In this document: in pieces, positions 38,384 to 48,022 of the stretch
Numbering within the stretch: the first letter of the stretch is position 1
Layout: each line of letters opens with the position of its first letter
Assembly: GCA_903915625.1 (NCBI GenBank)
Contig: CAIWTN010000151.1
Span: forward strand, 37,986 to 101,985
From: an uncultured Pseudomonadota bacterium
GTDB taxonomy: Bacteria > Bdellovibrionota_B > Oligoflexia > Oligoflexales > CAIYRB01
Reading direction: 5' to 3'
Length of the DNA: 64,000 nt
Notes under the pieces: generated by a model
What the model was told of the DNA's origin: nothing
The model's database searches: none
Seen by the model: the letters and a program-made list of their open reading frames with translations, nothing else
Program-made: the position numbers and the translations under genes

Positions 38384-39766
38384 GTGGGAGTGAATGCTGC
38401 AATGAGTGTTATTCGCGTTATCCGTCAAGTTGGGCTAATTTTTCTGATGATTTTGTTCCCGGCTATGGGGCGAAGCAACCCAGTTGGCGAGGCTGGTAGT
38501 CGCCATATTAGAATGCGAGCCGGTGAAACCCAAGAAATTAGCTATCCCTTAGGTGCCGATCTGACAGTGTCTCGAAGGGGTGTTGTAGATGTCTTTCACC
38601 TGGGTGATGGCAGATGGCAGGTGACTGCTTTGCACGCAGGTTTTGTCGTAATCGATGCACATGATGCGATTTCTGGTGAGACCAAGTGGCCGCGACTATT
38701 CATAGACATTGCGAGTATCCATAGCGAGGATCAGTTAGATAATCCCCCAGCTGGAGATTTACCCCAATGGCTTTGCCGAGACTCTAATGTGCAATGTCAG
38801 CGCGAGTCAGGAATACTAAGTGGAACTGCCAAATCGTATGTCTGGTTTGCGCATGCAAGAGAAACATGCCGCTCCTTGGCTGGCTGCTACTTCGATGTGA
38901 ATCTTGACCCTGCAGCCTATGCAGTTTGGATTGACGATCTGCGGCAGATGCTTGGGCAGAGTTATACAGTGCTACCGGGTGCTGGATCGGTACCTACTGT
39001 TGAGGTCTATTGCGGACGTGTGGGGCGCGAAAAGTGGAGGGATGAAGTCGATGCCTTAACCAGCAAGGCAGTAAGTGAGGGCCGTATTTGGTTGCGTTGT
39101 CGTGATGAATTTTCACGAACACCTTTTCGTTTGCAGGTTCGAATGTTTTCGATATTGGCAAGCGATGTCAGGGCTCTTGGGTTAGACCCCCAAATCGATG
39201 CGCACATGGCGCTGCCATTGTCTAATAGCAATGCCAATATATTGAGTCGTTTGGAGGCTTGGACTAGGGACCATCGTGCCGAGGTGATTGCCGAACCAGT
39301 ATTGCGATTAACACCTAATCAGCGCGCGGAAATCCTCAGTGGCACTGAGTTTCAAGTCGTTGAGCATGTAGTGAGATCGGATCGGCAAGGGGCCTCATCG
39401 GATGTGTCAAGCTGGAAGCAGCAGGGCCTTTCACTGCGAGTGAGTTTGGCTCCCCTATCCTCCGACAGGGTTCGACTTTCTTATGAATTGACACTTAAAA
39501 CTAAGGCTGAGGGCATTACGTCGCTAAATGTAAATGAACTCAAAAGTGAGATCGATCTTGTTCTCGGAACGCCGGTGATGGTCGGCATTCTTGATCTGCG
39601 CGGCTCGGGCTCAGATTCTTCAGGTATCCCGATTCTGGAAAAACTGCCTCTAATAGGTCCACTGTTTCATCGCAATTCAGTAGAGAAGGTCAATTCTCGG
39701 CTATTGCTGTGGCTAACCGTGCATTCAGATGAGTCGCTTTCTGAATTGCCGCAGCCTCCAACCTAA
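38384..39766 (+). CDS. secretin-family protein (type II/III secretion or pilus secretin-like)
   Basis: Signal peptide, N-terminal pilus-type domain (MRAGETQEISYPLGADLTVSRRGVVDVFHLGDG), C-terminal secretin core (AEVIAEPVLRLTPNQRAEILSGTEF; IPILEKLPLIGPLFHRNSVEKVNSRLLLWLTV). Confidence 0.85.
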   Translation: MGVNAAMSVIRVIRQVGLIFLMILFPAMGRSNPVGEAGSRHIRMRAGETQEISYPLGADLTVSRRGVVDVFHLGDGRWQVTALHAGFVVIDAHDAISGETKWPRLFIDIASIHSEDQLDNPPAGDLPQWLCRDSNVQCQRESGILSGTAKSYVWFAHARETCRSLAGCYFDVNLDPAAYAVWIDDLRQMLGQSYTVLPGAGSVPTVEVYCGRVGREKWRDEVDALTSKAVSEGRIWLRCRDEFSRTPFRLQVRMFSILASDVRALGLDPQIDAHMALPLSNSNANILSRLEAWTRDHRAEVIAEPVLRLTPNQRAEILSGTEFQVVEHVVRSDRQGASSDVSSWKQQGLSLRVSLAPLSSDRVRLSYELTLKTKAEGITSLNVNELKSEIDLVLGTPVMVGILDLRGSGSDSSGIPILEKLPLIGPLFHRNSVEKVNSRLLLWLTVHSDESLSELPQPPT

Positions 39767-40929
39767 GGCGCGCCTGCAATCACTGAGTTTGAGTTATCCA
39801 GTATAAGAGCTGTCATCCACAAAAAGTCAGTCCCAGAGAATTGCATAGTACAAGAGATCGGCTCTAAATTACGGGCCCGATCTTCTCTCTGCCACAGGTA
39901 ATCAGCGGATCGATCACAGTTCATTGGTAAGCGGTCTTTTGGAAATTGAGGCATGTTCAGTAGCTCGACTAAAAGTTGCGCACGCATTGACTCTGTCAAG
40001 GCTCCAGCAGATCGGAGTCTTAAATAACGGAAGAAAAGATTATTGGGGTCCGATTTGACTAAACGATCGGTAATCCAATCTATTCTCTGCTGATCCATCG
40101 GAGTTAAACCAAGCTGAGGCGTCAAGTTGCTCAGTGTTCGTAAAATACTACTCGCAGAGTCCTTTGGAAACTTTCCTTGTTCTGCGAGCTCAAGCTCAAG
40201 CCAGGCAGTGAGTCCACCAAGATGGGATTCAAATCCTCGGGGAGTCACCATCACCTCGACTTCTGCAGTCGAATAAGCAGAGTCAAAAAACGCTGGAATA
40301 TCAGTGTTAACCGATTGATCATCAACTGCAATTGTAGCCATTAAGCGGGCCAAACCAGGGGAGAGATAGCTGACGTAAAACGGGCCGGTCCCGAAGTACC
40401 CATTATTTTCATCAACCATAACCATAAGGGAGCGTAGGTGCTTTTGGTAGTTAGGTGGCGAGCGGGTCAAAGCGATGAGTAGTCCGAGAATCATATCTCG
40501 TGAAGTGCTTCGGAAGCATTGGGGGTGCCTGAGCCAGGTTCCATTATCTCGAGATTTCTCGATGGCAATCCAGGCGTCTGTGGCGCGCTCATGCCATCCA
40601 AGCTTTTCCAAACTTACGTAGCGTAACGCCGAAAAAAGTAAGCTGTCGCAATGGTCGTGCATGGCTCCATCGCTCGATCGGCTTACCAACATGCCGTCGA
40701 CTAATTGGTATTTTTTTATTTGGTTATCATAAACAAGCGCCCGTTTTTTAGCCTCTTCAGCTAGATGCGCAAATCGGGCATGGCCTTGCGGGGGCAATTG
40801 GCGTGACATTGCCCTTAAGGCTTGATTGCTATTGTGTAGATAGCGACTGTTGGCAATTAATTGTGAATAGCCCATGAACCCGCTAAAAAGGCAGGAGCAC
40901 CAAATAATAGTTATAAATAACGGGCGCAT
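39763..40929 (-). CDS. hypothetical exported protein
   Basis: N-terminal signal anchor; no recognised family; convergent 4-nt overlap with secretin gene. Confidence 0.65.
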   Translation of the reverse strand: MRPLFITIIWCSCLFSGFMGYSQLIANSRYLHNSNQALRAMSRQLPPQGHARFAHLAEEAKKRALVYDNQIKKYQLVDGMLVSRSSDGAMHDHCDSLLFSALRYVSLEKLGWHERATDAWIAIEKSRDNGTWLRHPQCFRSTSRDMILGLLIALTRSPPNYQKHLRSLMVMVDENNGYFGTGPFYVSYLSPGLARLMATIAVDDQSVNTDIPAFFDSAYSTAEVEVMVTPRGFESHLGGLTAWLELELAEQGKFPKDSASSILRTLSNLTPQLGLTPMDQQRIDWITDRLVKSDPNNLFFRYLRLRSAGALTESMRAQLLVELLNMPQFPKDRLPMNCDRSADYLWQREDRARNLEPISCTMQFSGTDFLWMTALILDNSNSVIAGAP

Positions 40930-41052
40930 GCGGCGCCTCCACCTCAGTGATCTGTCGCCGTCCTCCGTTTAACTAAAACGTTATCGGAGCATAGGCGGGT
41001 AGATCTTGAGGGGGCGCTGCGATTAAACTTAAATACTAGTAATTTCGGGGCA

Positions 41053-42627
41053 TTACGATTGAATTTTGAAATTCAAATCTGGTTCAACGTAATGGGTGTC
41101 CATCTGCGCAAGCTGTAATTTTCCCGACAGATCCCAATTTATGGCGTGCCACTTAGTAAACTGGTCCAAAACCCAAATTCCGGACTGACGTCCTCCGTTA
41201 CCACTCTTGCCATTACCACCAAACGGAAGATGCGCCTCTGCTCCCGTAGTTGTGTTGTTTATACTGGACATGCCGGCAGTGATTTCGGTCTTAAATTGGT
41301 AAACCGTTCTCGGATCATTTGTGTAAATTGCCGAGGAAAGTCCGTAGCCATGGTTATTGGCCATTGCCATGGCCTCATCGAATTCATGATATTTGAGGAC
41401 ATTGAAGAGAGGGCCGAATGTTTCAGTTGAATAGATCCGATCAGCCATAGAGACATTGAGGACAATATTTGGCCGCGCGTAGACTCCATTTTTGGCATTT
41501 CCAGAGAAGTGCGGCCATTCCGCGCCATGACCAATGTGCCCACCTTTTCCTAGTGGTAGTTCATGCTTCGACTCAATTAATGTCGACAAATGCTCTAAGT
41601 GGTTATGCAAGAATCGTTGACTGATTAGCGGACCGTAGGTCACATCGCTATTAAATGGATCGCCAATACGCATGTTCTTGGCTTTGTTGACCAGCTTTTC
41701 GACGAAGGCATCATGAATCTGGGAATGGATAATTAAGTTGCCAAGGGATGTGCACCTTTGTCCAGCAGTGCCAAAACCGGAAAACAAGGCACCATCAACG
41801 GCAAGCTCAAGATCCGCATCGGGGCAAACGACCATGGGGTTTTTGCCTCCCAGCTCTAGACACGGCGTCTGCAGAGCGCGGCCGCATACTTCGCCAATTT
41901 TGCGTCCAATGGCCGTCGATCCGGTAAAACCTATTTTATCAAATGCACCCTCCTCAATAAGTTCGACGAATGCAGCACCTGTGCCAGGACCGCTGCCCAG
42001 TACTGTATTAAAGACGCCGTGCGGTAACCCGGCACGGGCCCATAACTCAGTGAACCAATAGCTGGTCAATAAGGCATCTTCGCTCGGTTTCCATACACAG
42101 GTATTACCAGCGACTAATGCTGGTATAAAATACCAAGCGGGTACCGCTACTGGGAAATTACATGCGGTAATGCAGCCGAAGACGCCTATTGGGCGTCGGT
42201 ATGTAAAAAGCTCTTTATTGGGCATTTCCGACGGAATGGTTTGTCCATATAATCGTCTTCCCTCTGAAACGAAGAAATTGACGGTATCGATTACTTCTTG
42301 GACTGAGCCTAGCGCCTCTTTAAGTGGCTTACCGATCTCTCTAGTTACAACTCGAGCCAATGCCTCCTTGTTGTTCTCAACTAGACGGCCGAAATTCTGC
42401 ACAATTCCCGCGCGCACAGGCGCGGGAGTTCTTGCCCATGTGCGGAATGCGCGTCTAGCCGCAGCTGCTGCATCGCTTACCAGCCCCTTGTCTGCCTCGC
42501 CGAATACGCCTACGATATCAGTTAGATCAGCAGGATTAAGTGAGGTGATGGTGTGCTTAGCCTTGTGCCACTGACCATCAATATAAGCAGCGAATTGTTG
42601 GTTGTTTATTTGCGTATGATTAATCAT
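41053..42627 (-). CDS. aldehyde dehydrogenase (ALDH7-like, aminoadipate semialdehyde/piperideine-6-carboxylate type)
   Basis: CITACNFPVAVPAWYFIPALVAGNTCVWKPSE, FTGSTAIGRKIG, LELGGKNPMVV, GTAGQRCTSLGNL. Confidence 0.93.
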   Translation of the reverse strand: MINHTQINNQQFAAYIDGQWHKAKHTITSLNPADLTDIVGVFGEADKGLVSDAAAAARRAFRTWARTPAPVRAGIVQNFGRLVENNKEALARVVTREIGKPLKEALGSVQEVIDTVNFFVSEGRRLYGQTIPSEMPNKELFTYRRPIGVFGCITACNFPVAVPAWYFIPALVAGNTCVWKPSEDALLTSYWFTELWARAGLPHGVFNTVLGSGPGTGAAFVELIEEGAFDKIGFTGSTAIGRKIGEVCGRALQTPCLELGGKNPMVVCPDADLELAVDGALFSGFGTAGQRCTSLGNLIIHSQIHDAFVEKLVNKAKNMRIGDPFNSDVTYGPLISQRFLHNHLEHLSTLIESKHELPLGKGGHIGHGAEWPHFSGNAKNGVYARPNIVLNVSMADRIYSTETFGPLFNVLKYHEFDEAMAMANNHGYGLSSAIYTNDPRTVYQFKTEITAGMSSINNTTTGAEAHLPFGGNGKSGNGGRQSGIWVLDQFTKWHAINWDLSGKLQLAQMDTHYVEPDLNFKIQS

Positions 42628-42804
42628 GCGTTGGTCCTTGTTACGGGAAGCCGGATATGGTCCAGCGGTTCAAATAAATTCATATTGAGAATATGCCGCA
42701 ATTGTTAGCCAATGTCCCGTTTCACTCAATCAAAAAAATACTGGAAAGTGGTAAAACACTCGTAAAATTAGATGGTTAATTTAACGAAAGTAGAAGGGGT
42801 GACT

Positions 42805-43035
42805 ATGGAAAGAAGAAGCGGTCAGCGCTGTCCTGTGTGCCACGGTCCGACGATCAATGACGACAATGCTAACGAAGGGGTTCGATGCCGACGATCAACC
42901 TGCATTTTTAACCACAGCGAAGTACGTTGTGTGCGTTGCGGAGCTCAGGATCTATCTGCAGTCGACTATCAAGATGGGCAATATCATTATACTTGTGGTG
43001 ACTGCTGTCACAAATGGTCACAACCAAAGACCTAG
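42805..43035 (+). CDS. small multi-zinc-ribbon protein
   Basis: CPVC...CRRSTC...CVRCGAQ...CGDCC cysteine pairs; ATG at 42805 has a GAAGGGG site upstream. Confidence 0.65.
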   Translation: MERRSGQRCPVCHGPTINDDNANEGVRCRRSTCIFNHSEVRCVRCGAQDLSAVDYQDGQYHYTCGDCCHKWSQPKT

Positions 43036-43044
43036 ATAGGTCTA

Positions 43045-44310
43045 TCATCCTACAAGGCTTGCAGCGTCGAATACTGGTAGGTACATAGCTATTACGATAA
43101 CTCCGACGATTCCGCCAATAACGGCTATCATCACAGGTTCAATCATAGACAGCATGGTCTTAACAGCGAGATCGACTTCTTCCTCATAAAATGCGCTAAC
43201 TTTTAAAAGCATTTCATCTAATGCGCCAGTTTCCTCGCCAATTTGGACCATGGAAGTCACCATTTTAGGGAATAGGCCACCCACTGATAGAGGTTCGGAA
43301 AGCTTTTTGCCTTGTTCAATGTCTGAACGCACACCCAAGACGAAAGATTCGATACTCTTATTTCCTGCAGATGCTGCGCAAATTGTCAGAGCCTCAAGGA
43401 GATTTACTCCTGAGGTCAGCATTGTTGACAGTGTGTTACAAAATCTACCCACAGCAAGTTTCCGAAATAAGTTTCCGAAACCAGGAGCTCTTAAAAGAAC
43501 TGCATCGAATTTAGCCCGTCCCGCTGCGGTTTTGATGTAGCGCCTAAATAAGACAATACCGATAAACAAGGCGCCAAATAAAATATGCCACTGGCCGCCA
43601 AGAAATTCGGACAGGTCAACAACCTGCTGAGTAAGCCAAGGCAGTGCTTTGCCGGCATCCTGATATTGCTTCGCAAATGTAGGCACGACAAAAATAAGTA
43701 AAACGGAGATGACTGTAATGGCTACAGTGACAATCATCACTGGATAAAACATCGCTGATTTGACCTGGGATTTGATCTTGGCTGCCTTCTCAATGTAAGT
43801 AGTCAGCTTGAGTAAGATTTCATCTAGGTTACCACTCGCCTCGCCAGCTCGTACCATTGCCACATAAAGGCTGTCGAAGACATTTGGATAAGCTTCGAGG
43901 CTTTCGCTTAAAGTAGATCCGTTCTCGACAGAAAAGCGAATTTTTTCAATCGTGCGACCAAAGCCAGCAATTTGCTGTTGAGTAGCAAGGATCCCAAGAG
44001 ATTGAATCAGTGGGACTCCGCTTCCAATCATAGTCGCAAACTGCTTTGTGAATACTATTAGATCCTTGCTCGTAGGATTTCCTGCACCGATCTGCAGCTG
44101 CGTGTTGCCGTTATGGTCTTTCACCAGGAACTTAGAGAACAAAGTCTCATTGGAGCTGCCCGATCCATCCAATTTGTATGCCGTAATACTGATGGGTTTT
44201 AATCGCATTTTCATAAGCTGCGCTTTGGCCTGCGCAGCATTAGCAGCACTGACCTTGCCAATTTTGATGCGGCCGCGAGGGTCTTTTGCTTTATATTTGA
44301 ATTCTGCCAT
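43045..44310 (-). CDS. pilC: type IV pilus inner membrane protein PilC (GspF family)
   Basis: FKYKAKDPRGRIKIGKV, FTKQFATMIGSGVPLIQSLGILA, GEASGNLDEILLKL, GEETGALDEMLLKV. Confidence 0.96.
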   Translation of the reverse strand: MAEFKYKAKDPRGRIKIGKVSAANAAQAKAQLMKMRLKPISITAYKLDGSGSSNETLFSKFLVKDHNGNTQLQIGAGNPTSKDLIVFTKQFATMIGSGVPLIQSLGILATQQQIAGFGRTIEKIRFSVENGSTLSESLEAYPNVFDSLYVAMVRAGEASGNLDEILLKLTTYIEKAAKIKSQVKSAMFYPVMIVTVAITVISVLLIFVVPTFAKQYQDAGKALPWLTQQVVDLSEFLGGQWHILFGALFIGIVLFRRYIKTAAGRAKFDAVLLRAPGFGNLFRKLAVGRFCNTLSTMLTSGVNLLEALTICAASAGNKSIESFVLGVRSDIEQGKKLSEPLSVGGLFPKMVTSMVQIGEETGALDEMLLKVSAFYEEEVDLAVKTMLSMIEPVMIAVIGGIVGVIVIAMYLPVFDAASLVG

Positions 44311-44318
44311 TGCTTAAT

Positions 44319-45440
44319 TTACGCCCCTTTTTTTAGACCCGGCTTCATTTTCACTCCAGTAGGGGGGGTGCTTAAATCGCGCTTGGATAGAATTTCAGTT
44401 AGTTCATCAGGTTCATTGGAATTATCTAAAGCTTGGTCAATTGTTATCATTCGGCGATTTATGAGATGCAGAAGTGATTTATTCATTGTTTGCATGCCTG
44501 ACTCCTCTTGCCCCGTTTGCATGGCAGAATAAATTTGATGAACTTTATCTTCTCGGAGGAGATTTCGTATCGCCTTAGACGGAATCAAGATTTCCATGGC
44601 AAGAACTCTTCCCCCGGTTAGTGCCGGCAAAAGTGCCTGAGACAGTATTCCAGATAAAGAGAGAGATATTTGGGTGCGCACCTGTGACTGCTGATGTGGG
44701 GGGAAGACATCAATAATTCGATTCAGAGTCGAAACACAGGAATTCGTATGTAATGAGGCTAGTACCAAATGGCCGGTTTCCGCTGCCGTCAGAGCGAGGC
44801 TTATAGTCTCTAAATCCCGAAGCTCGCCTACTAATATTACGTCTGGGTCTTCCCGCAATGCGCTTTTCAGAGCTCTGCCAAATGATTGAGTGTCGTGTCC
44901 AACCTCGCGTTGGTTGATAGAGCAGTTCTTGTGAGGGTGGATAAATTCGACCGGGTCTTCGATCGTCAAAATATGGCCGCGGTGGTTCTCATTGATGTGA
45001 TTAATCATTGCGGCAAGTGTTGTGCTTTTGCCAGATCCAGTTGGACCTGTGACTAGTACCAGTCCGCGCGGGATATTACATAAAGTCTTTAATACGGGCG
45101 GGAGCAACAATTCATCTAAAGTGTGAATTTTTATTGGAATCGCTCTAAAAACACCACTTACACAACTCTTTTGCATGAATATATTTGCGCGAAAGCGCGA
45201 AAGATTTTTCACTGAAAATGCAAGATCGAGTTCTTTTCCTGCTTCAAAATCACGCCGTTGTTCTTCCGTAAGTACGCTGTAGCATAATTGCTTTGTCTCA
45301 TTTGAATCTAGAGGAGGTAATTCCAGAGGCAGCAAGTCTCCATGAATACGCATGCGGGGTGGAGTTTCGGCTGATATGTGTAAGTCACTTCCACCCTGAT
45401 CGACTAGTGCCTTTAGAAGTTGTGGTAGGGTGTAATTCAT
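44319..45440 (-). CDS. pilT: type IV pilus retraction ATPase PilT
   Basis: GGSDLHISAETPPRMRIHGDL, GLVLVTGPTGSGKSTTLAAMI, NQREVGHDTQSFGRALKSALREDPDVILVGELRDLETI, TGHLVLASLHTN. Confidence 0.96.
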   Translation of the reverse strand: MNYTLPQLLKALVDQGGSDLHISAETPPRMRIHGDLLPLELPPLDSNETKQLCYSVLTEEQRRDFEAGKELDLAFSVKNLSRFRANIFMQKSCVSGVFRAIPIKIHTLDELLLPPVLKTLCNIPRGLVLVTGPTGSGKSTTLAAMINHINENHRGHILTIEDPVEFIHPHKNCSINQREVGHDTQSFGRALKSALREDPDVILVGELRDLETISLALTAAETGHLVLASLHTNSCVSTLNRIIDVFPPHQQSQVRTQISLSLSGILSQALLPALTGGRVLAMEILIPSKAIRNLLREDKVHQIYSAMQTGQEESGMQTMNKSLLHLINRRMITIDQALDNSNEPDELTEILSKRDLSTPPTGVKMKPGLKKGA

Positions 45441-47164
45441 GCAGCACCCTTCTTTTGCTTATTCTGATTGGCATCATCAGAATCCGATGCTGTGCTTTTT
45501 ATAACTTCTTGGGCGTTAGCGATGCCTTGCGCCATTTTGTTTAGGGCCGATTGACGGAGGCTTCGCATGCCATTGATCATCGCTATTTTTTTTATTTTCA
45601 TGGCTGGGGCATTTTCTAAAATAGCTTCCCTTACAGGGTCACTTAGTTTCAATACCTCATGAACAGCGACGCGGCCTTTATTGCCAGTGCCGCCGCACGC
45701 GGGGCAGCCGGCACCTTTGTAAGCTTTGACCTTATCCGCATATTGCGGGTGTATTCCGAGGTCGATCATGATTTGCGGTGTTACTGAATCATCTAAGATT
45801 CGACATTTCTCGCAGATCTTGCGCATGAGGCGCTGAGCCGTGACGCAGGTCAAAGCTGATACCAAATTAAAGGATTCGACTCCCATGTTCAGGAGGCGAG
45901 AGATAGTGTCCGGTGCGCTATTAGTATGCAGTGTCGAAAGTACCATGTGGCCGGTTAGTGCGGCTTTGATGGCGATCTCGGCTGTCTCTAAGTCGCGAAT
46001 CTCTCCAACCATAATGATATCTGGATCTTGTCGCAGAAAGGAGCGTAGGGCTGACGCGAAAGTGAGGCCGATGTCCGACTTCATCTGAACTTGATTGATG
46101 CCCTCAATATTGTATTCAACAGGATCTTCCGCAGTCATTATGTTGTCAGACTCTTGGTTAAGTTCCGCAAGAGCAGAATAAAGCGTCGTCGTTTTCCCTG
46201 ATCCGGTCGGTCCCGTTACTAAGACCATTCCGAAGGGATTATGAATCGATGCCTTAAATTTTTTTAATTCATCAGCGTCGAAACCGAGTTGCGTCATGTC
46301 TGTTTGCAGGTTCGACTTATCCAAAATTCTCATAACAGTCTTCTCTCCGTAAACTGTCGGAAGAGAGCTGACGCGAAAATCGACGGGCTTACCGTCTATC
46401 GTAATATTTATAGCCCCATCTTGGGGCAGTCTTGTCTCTGCAATATCCAGCTGAGCCATGATTTTGATCCGTGAGATCAAGGGGGCCTTCATGGAAATGG
46501 GTGGCCTGGCGATCTCGTGGAGTACTCCGTCTATCCGTAGTCTTATCCGCAGATATGACTCGTAAGGTTCAATATGAATGTCAGAGGCGCGGCGAATCAG
46601 ACATTGAATCAGGATCTGATTCACTAATTTTATGATGGGGCCGTCACCCTTTTCGGTGAGGGAGATATCCTGTCGTTCTGCCTTTGCCGTGGTCCTGGCT
46701 TGGACTTCGCCGACTTCATGAAGTGCTTCTATGTCTAGGGATTTGCCGTAGTACTTGGTGAGTGCTTCGGTAATTCGTGATTCACAGGCTAAGACTGGTT
46801 TTGGAAAAAACCCTACAGAGAATCGGATGGCGTTTATCGTGTCCTGATTTCGTGGATCACCTGTAGCTATAATAATGTTGTTGCCTGCGCGATCAATTGG
46901 TAGCACCCGGTGTTTGACGGCTAGTTCTTTTGGCAGTAGTGCGATGATTGGAGGGGGTATATCCATTTCTTCGAGCTTGGCTTTTGGGATTCTGTAGAAT
47001 TTCGAGAACAGATCAAGAATTTGAGCTTCTGGTATTACATTCAGTGATTCCAGAGCGTGCATAAATGTGAGCCCGTCTTTGGTGGCGAGCTCCTCGGCAC
47101 GCAAGTAGTCCTTTTCGCTAATGTGCGATCCATCGACTAAATAATTTTTTAACGGACTACTCAT
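45437..47164 (-). CDS. pilB: type IV pilus assembly ATPase PilB (GspE family)
   Basis: T2SSE N-domain; GMVLVTGPTGSGKTTTLYSAL, QDPDIIMVGEIRDLETAEIAIKAALTGHMVLSTLHTN; two CxxC zinc site (CEKC/CPAC). Confidence 0.96.
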   Translation of the reverse strand: MSSPLKNYLVDGSHISEKDYLRAEELATKDGLTFMHALESLNVIPEAQILDLFSKFYRIPKAKLEEMDIPPPIIALLPKELAVKHRVLPIDRAGNNIIIATGDPRNQDTINAIRFSVGFFPKPVLACESRITEALTKYYGKSLDIEALHEVGEVQARTTAKAERQDISLTEKGDGPIIKLVNQILIQCLIRRASDIHIEPYESYLRIRLRIDGVLHEIARPPISMKAPLISRIKIMAQLDIAETRLPQDGAINITIDGKPVDFRVSSLPTVYGEKTVMRILDKSNLQTDMTQLGFDADELKKFKASIHNPFGMVLVTGPTGSGKTTTLYSALAELNQESDNIMTAEDPVEYNIEGINQVQMKSDIGLTFASALRSFLRQDPDIIMVGEIRDLETAEIAIKAALTGHMVLSTLHTNSAPDTISRLLNMGVESFNLVSALTCVTAQRLMRKICEKCRILDDSVTPQIMIDLGIHPQYADKVKAYKGAGCPACGGTGNKGRVAVHEVLKLSDPVREAILENAPAMKIKKIAMINGMRSLRQSALNKMAQGIANAQEVIKSTASDSDDANQNKQKKGAA

Positions 47165-47230
47165 AAAACCCCACTCTGCCTGATTTCATATCGGCAAAGT
47201 AGGGGTCTGAGTTAATGGACTAGGTGAAGG

Positions 47231-48022
47231 TCACCCTTCGGTGTTTTGGTAAATCAGCTTGGGATGGACATGGCGGTGGCGTAAATGGCGAAGCTGAATA
47301 TTGGCAAGCTGAGGCAGGATATTTTTACGATTTGTGCCACTTTTTAGGCTTAGCTTGATATGCTTTTTGATTAGCCTGTTGGCTTTAATCGGGTGCAAGA
47401 CAAGGCCAGAACTTAGGCAGTGATAGGTACCAAGATTAAAGATAAATCCCTGGAAGATTGTTTTTTTCTCAAGCCCGCGGAAATTTTCCCTGGGTTTAGC
47501 TTGGACGATCAGCTTTGCTGAATCTAGCAAGTCCACGATTGCCATATTTTTTTCTGAAAGTCTCTGGATTTGGAATATCGAGTGCCGGAAATTGCCCAAG
47601 GCTTCAAGGGTATCGTTCACTTCTTTAGGTAAGGCGGGTACTTCAGTATGAGCTCGTGCCATGAATAATTGGCATGGTGTTAGCCCACTTAGAGATTCGG
47701 CGCGCGCTGAAGAGGCGCTTAACTTTCTTTCAAAGATAAAATGGTCAAAGAAATAAGTTGTGCGCATATCGTAGAACGAGTCGTCGTGAAATACCTTACC
47801 GTAATCAAGGTAAAAACGTTCCGATGCATTGACGATCTCGGCTGTCCCAACGAGTTCGTGCGTCCACCCTATCAGTGCCTCAAGAAGGTCGTCCACATTA
47901 GTGATCTTGTCACTGACATTTGTGAGCCGATCGCTAAGATTTGTGGTCAGACCTGAGGCGGCGAAGCCAACGGCTAAGTTCTTTTGATTCAAGAGCCTTT
48001 TGTCTGAGGTTTCCAGCACCAC
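47231..48022 (-). CDS. hypothetical protein
   Basis: 263-aa ORF, no family recognised. Confidence 0.65.
   Translation of the reverse strand: MVLETSDKRLLNQKNLAVGFAASGLTTNLSDRLTNVSDKITNVDDLLEALIGWTHELVGTAEIVNASERFYLDYGKVFHDDSFYDMRTTYFFDHFIFERKLSASSARAESLSGLTPCQLFMARAHTEVPALPKEVNDTLEALGNFRHSIFQIQRLSEKNMAIVDLLDSAKLIVQAKPRENFRGLEKKTIFQGFIFNLGTYHCLSSGLVLHPIKANRLIKKHIKLSLKSGTNRKNILPQLANIQLRHLRHRHVHPKLIYQNTEG

Noticed and set aside
42170-42574. 134-aa plus-strand ORF antisense to the aldehyde dehydrogenase (also 41738..42061)
   Set aside because: Lies wholly opposite a strongly supported gene, no ribosome binding site, and low-complexity composition typical of shadow ORFs.
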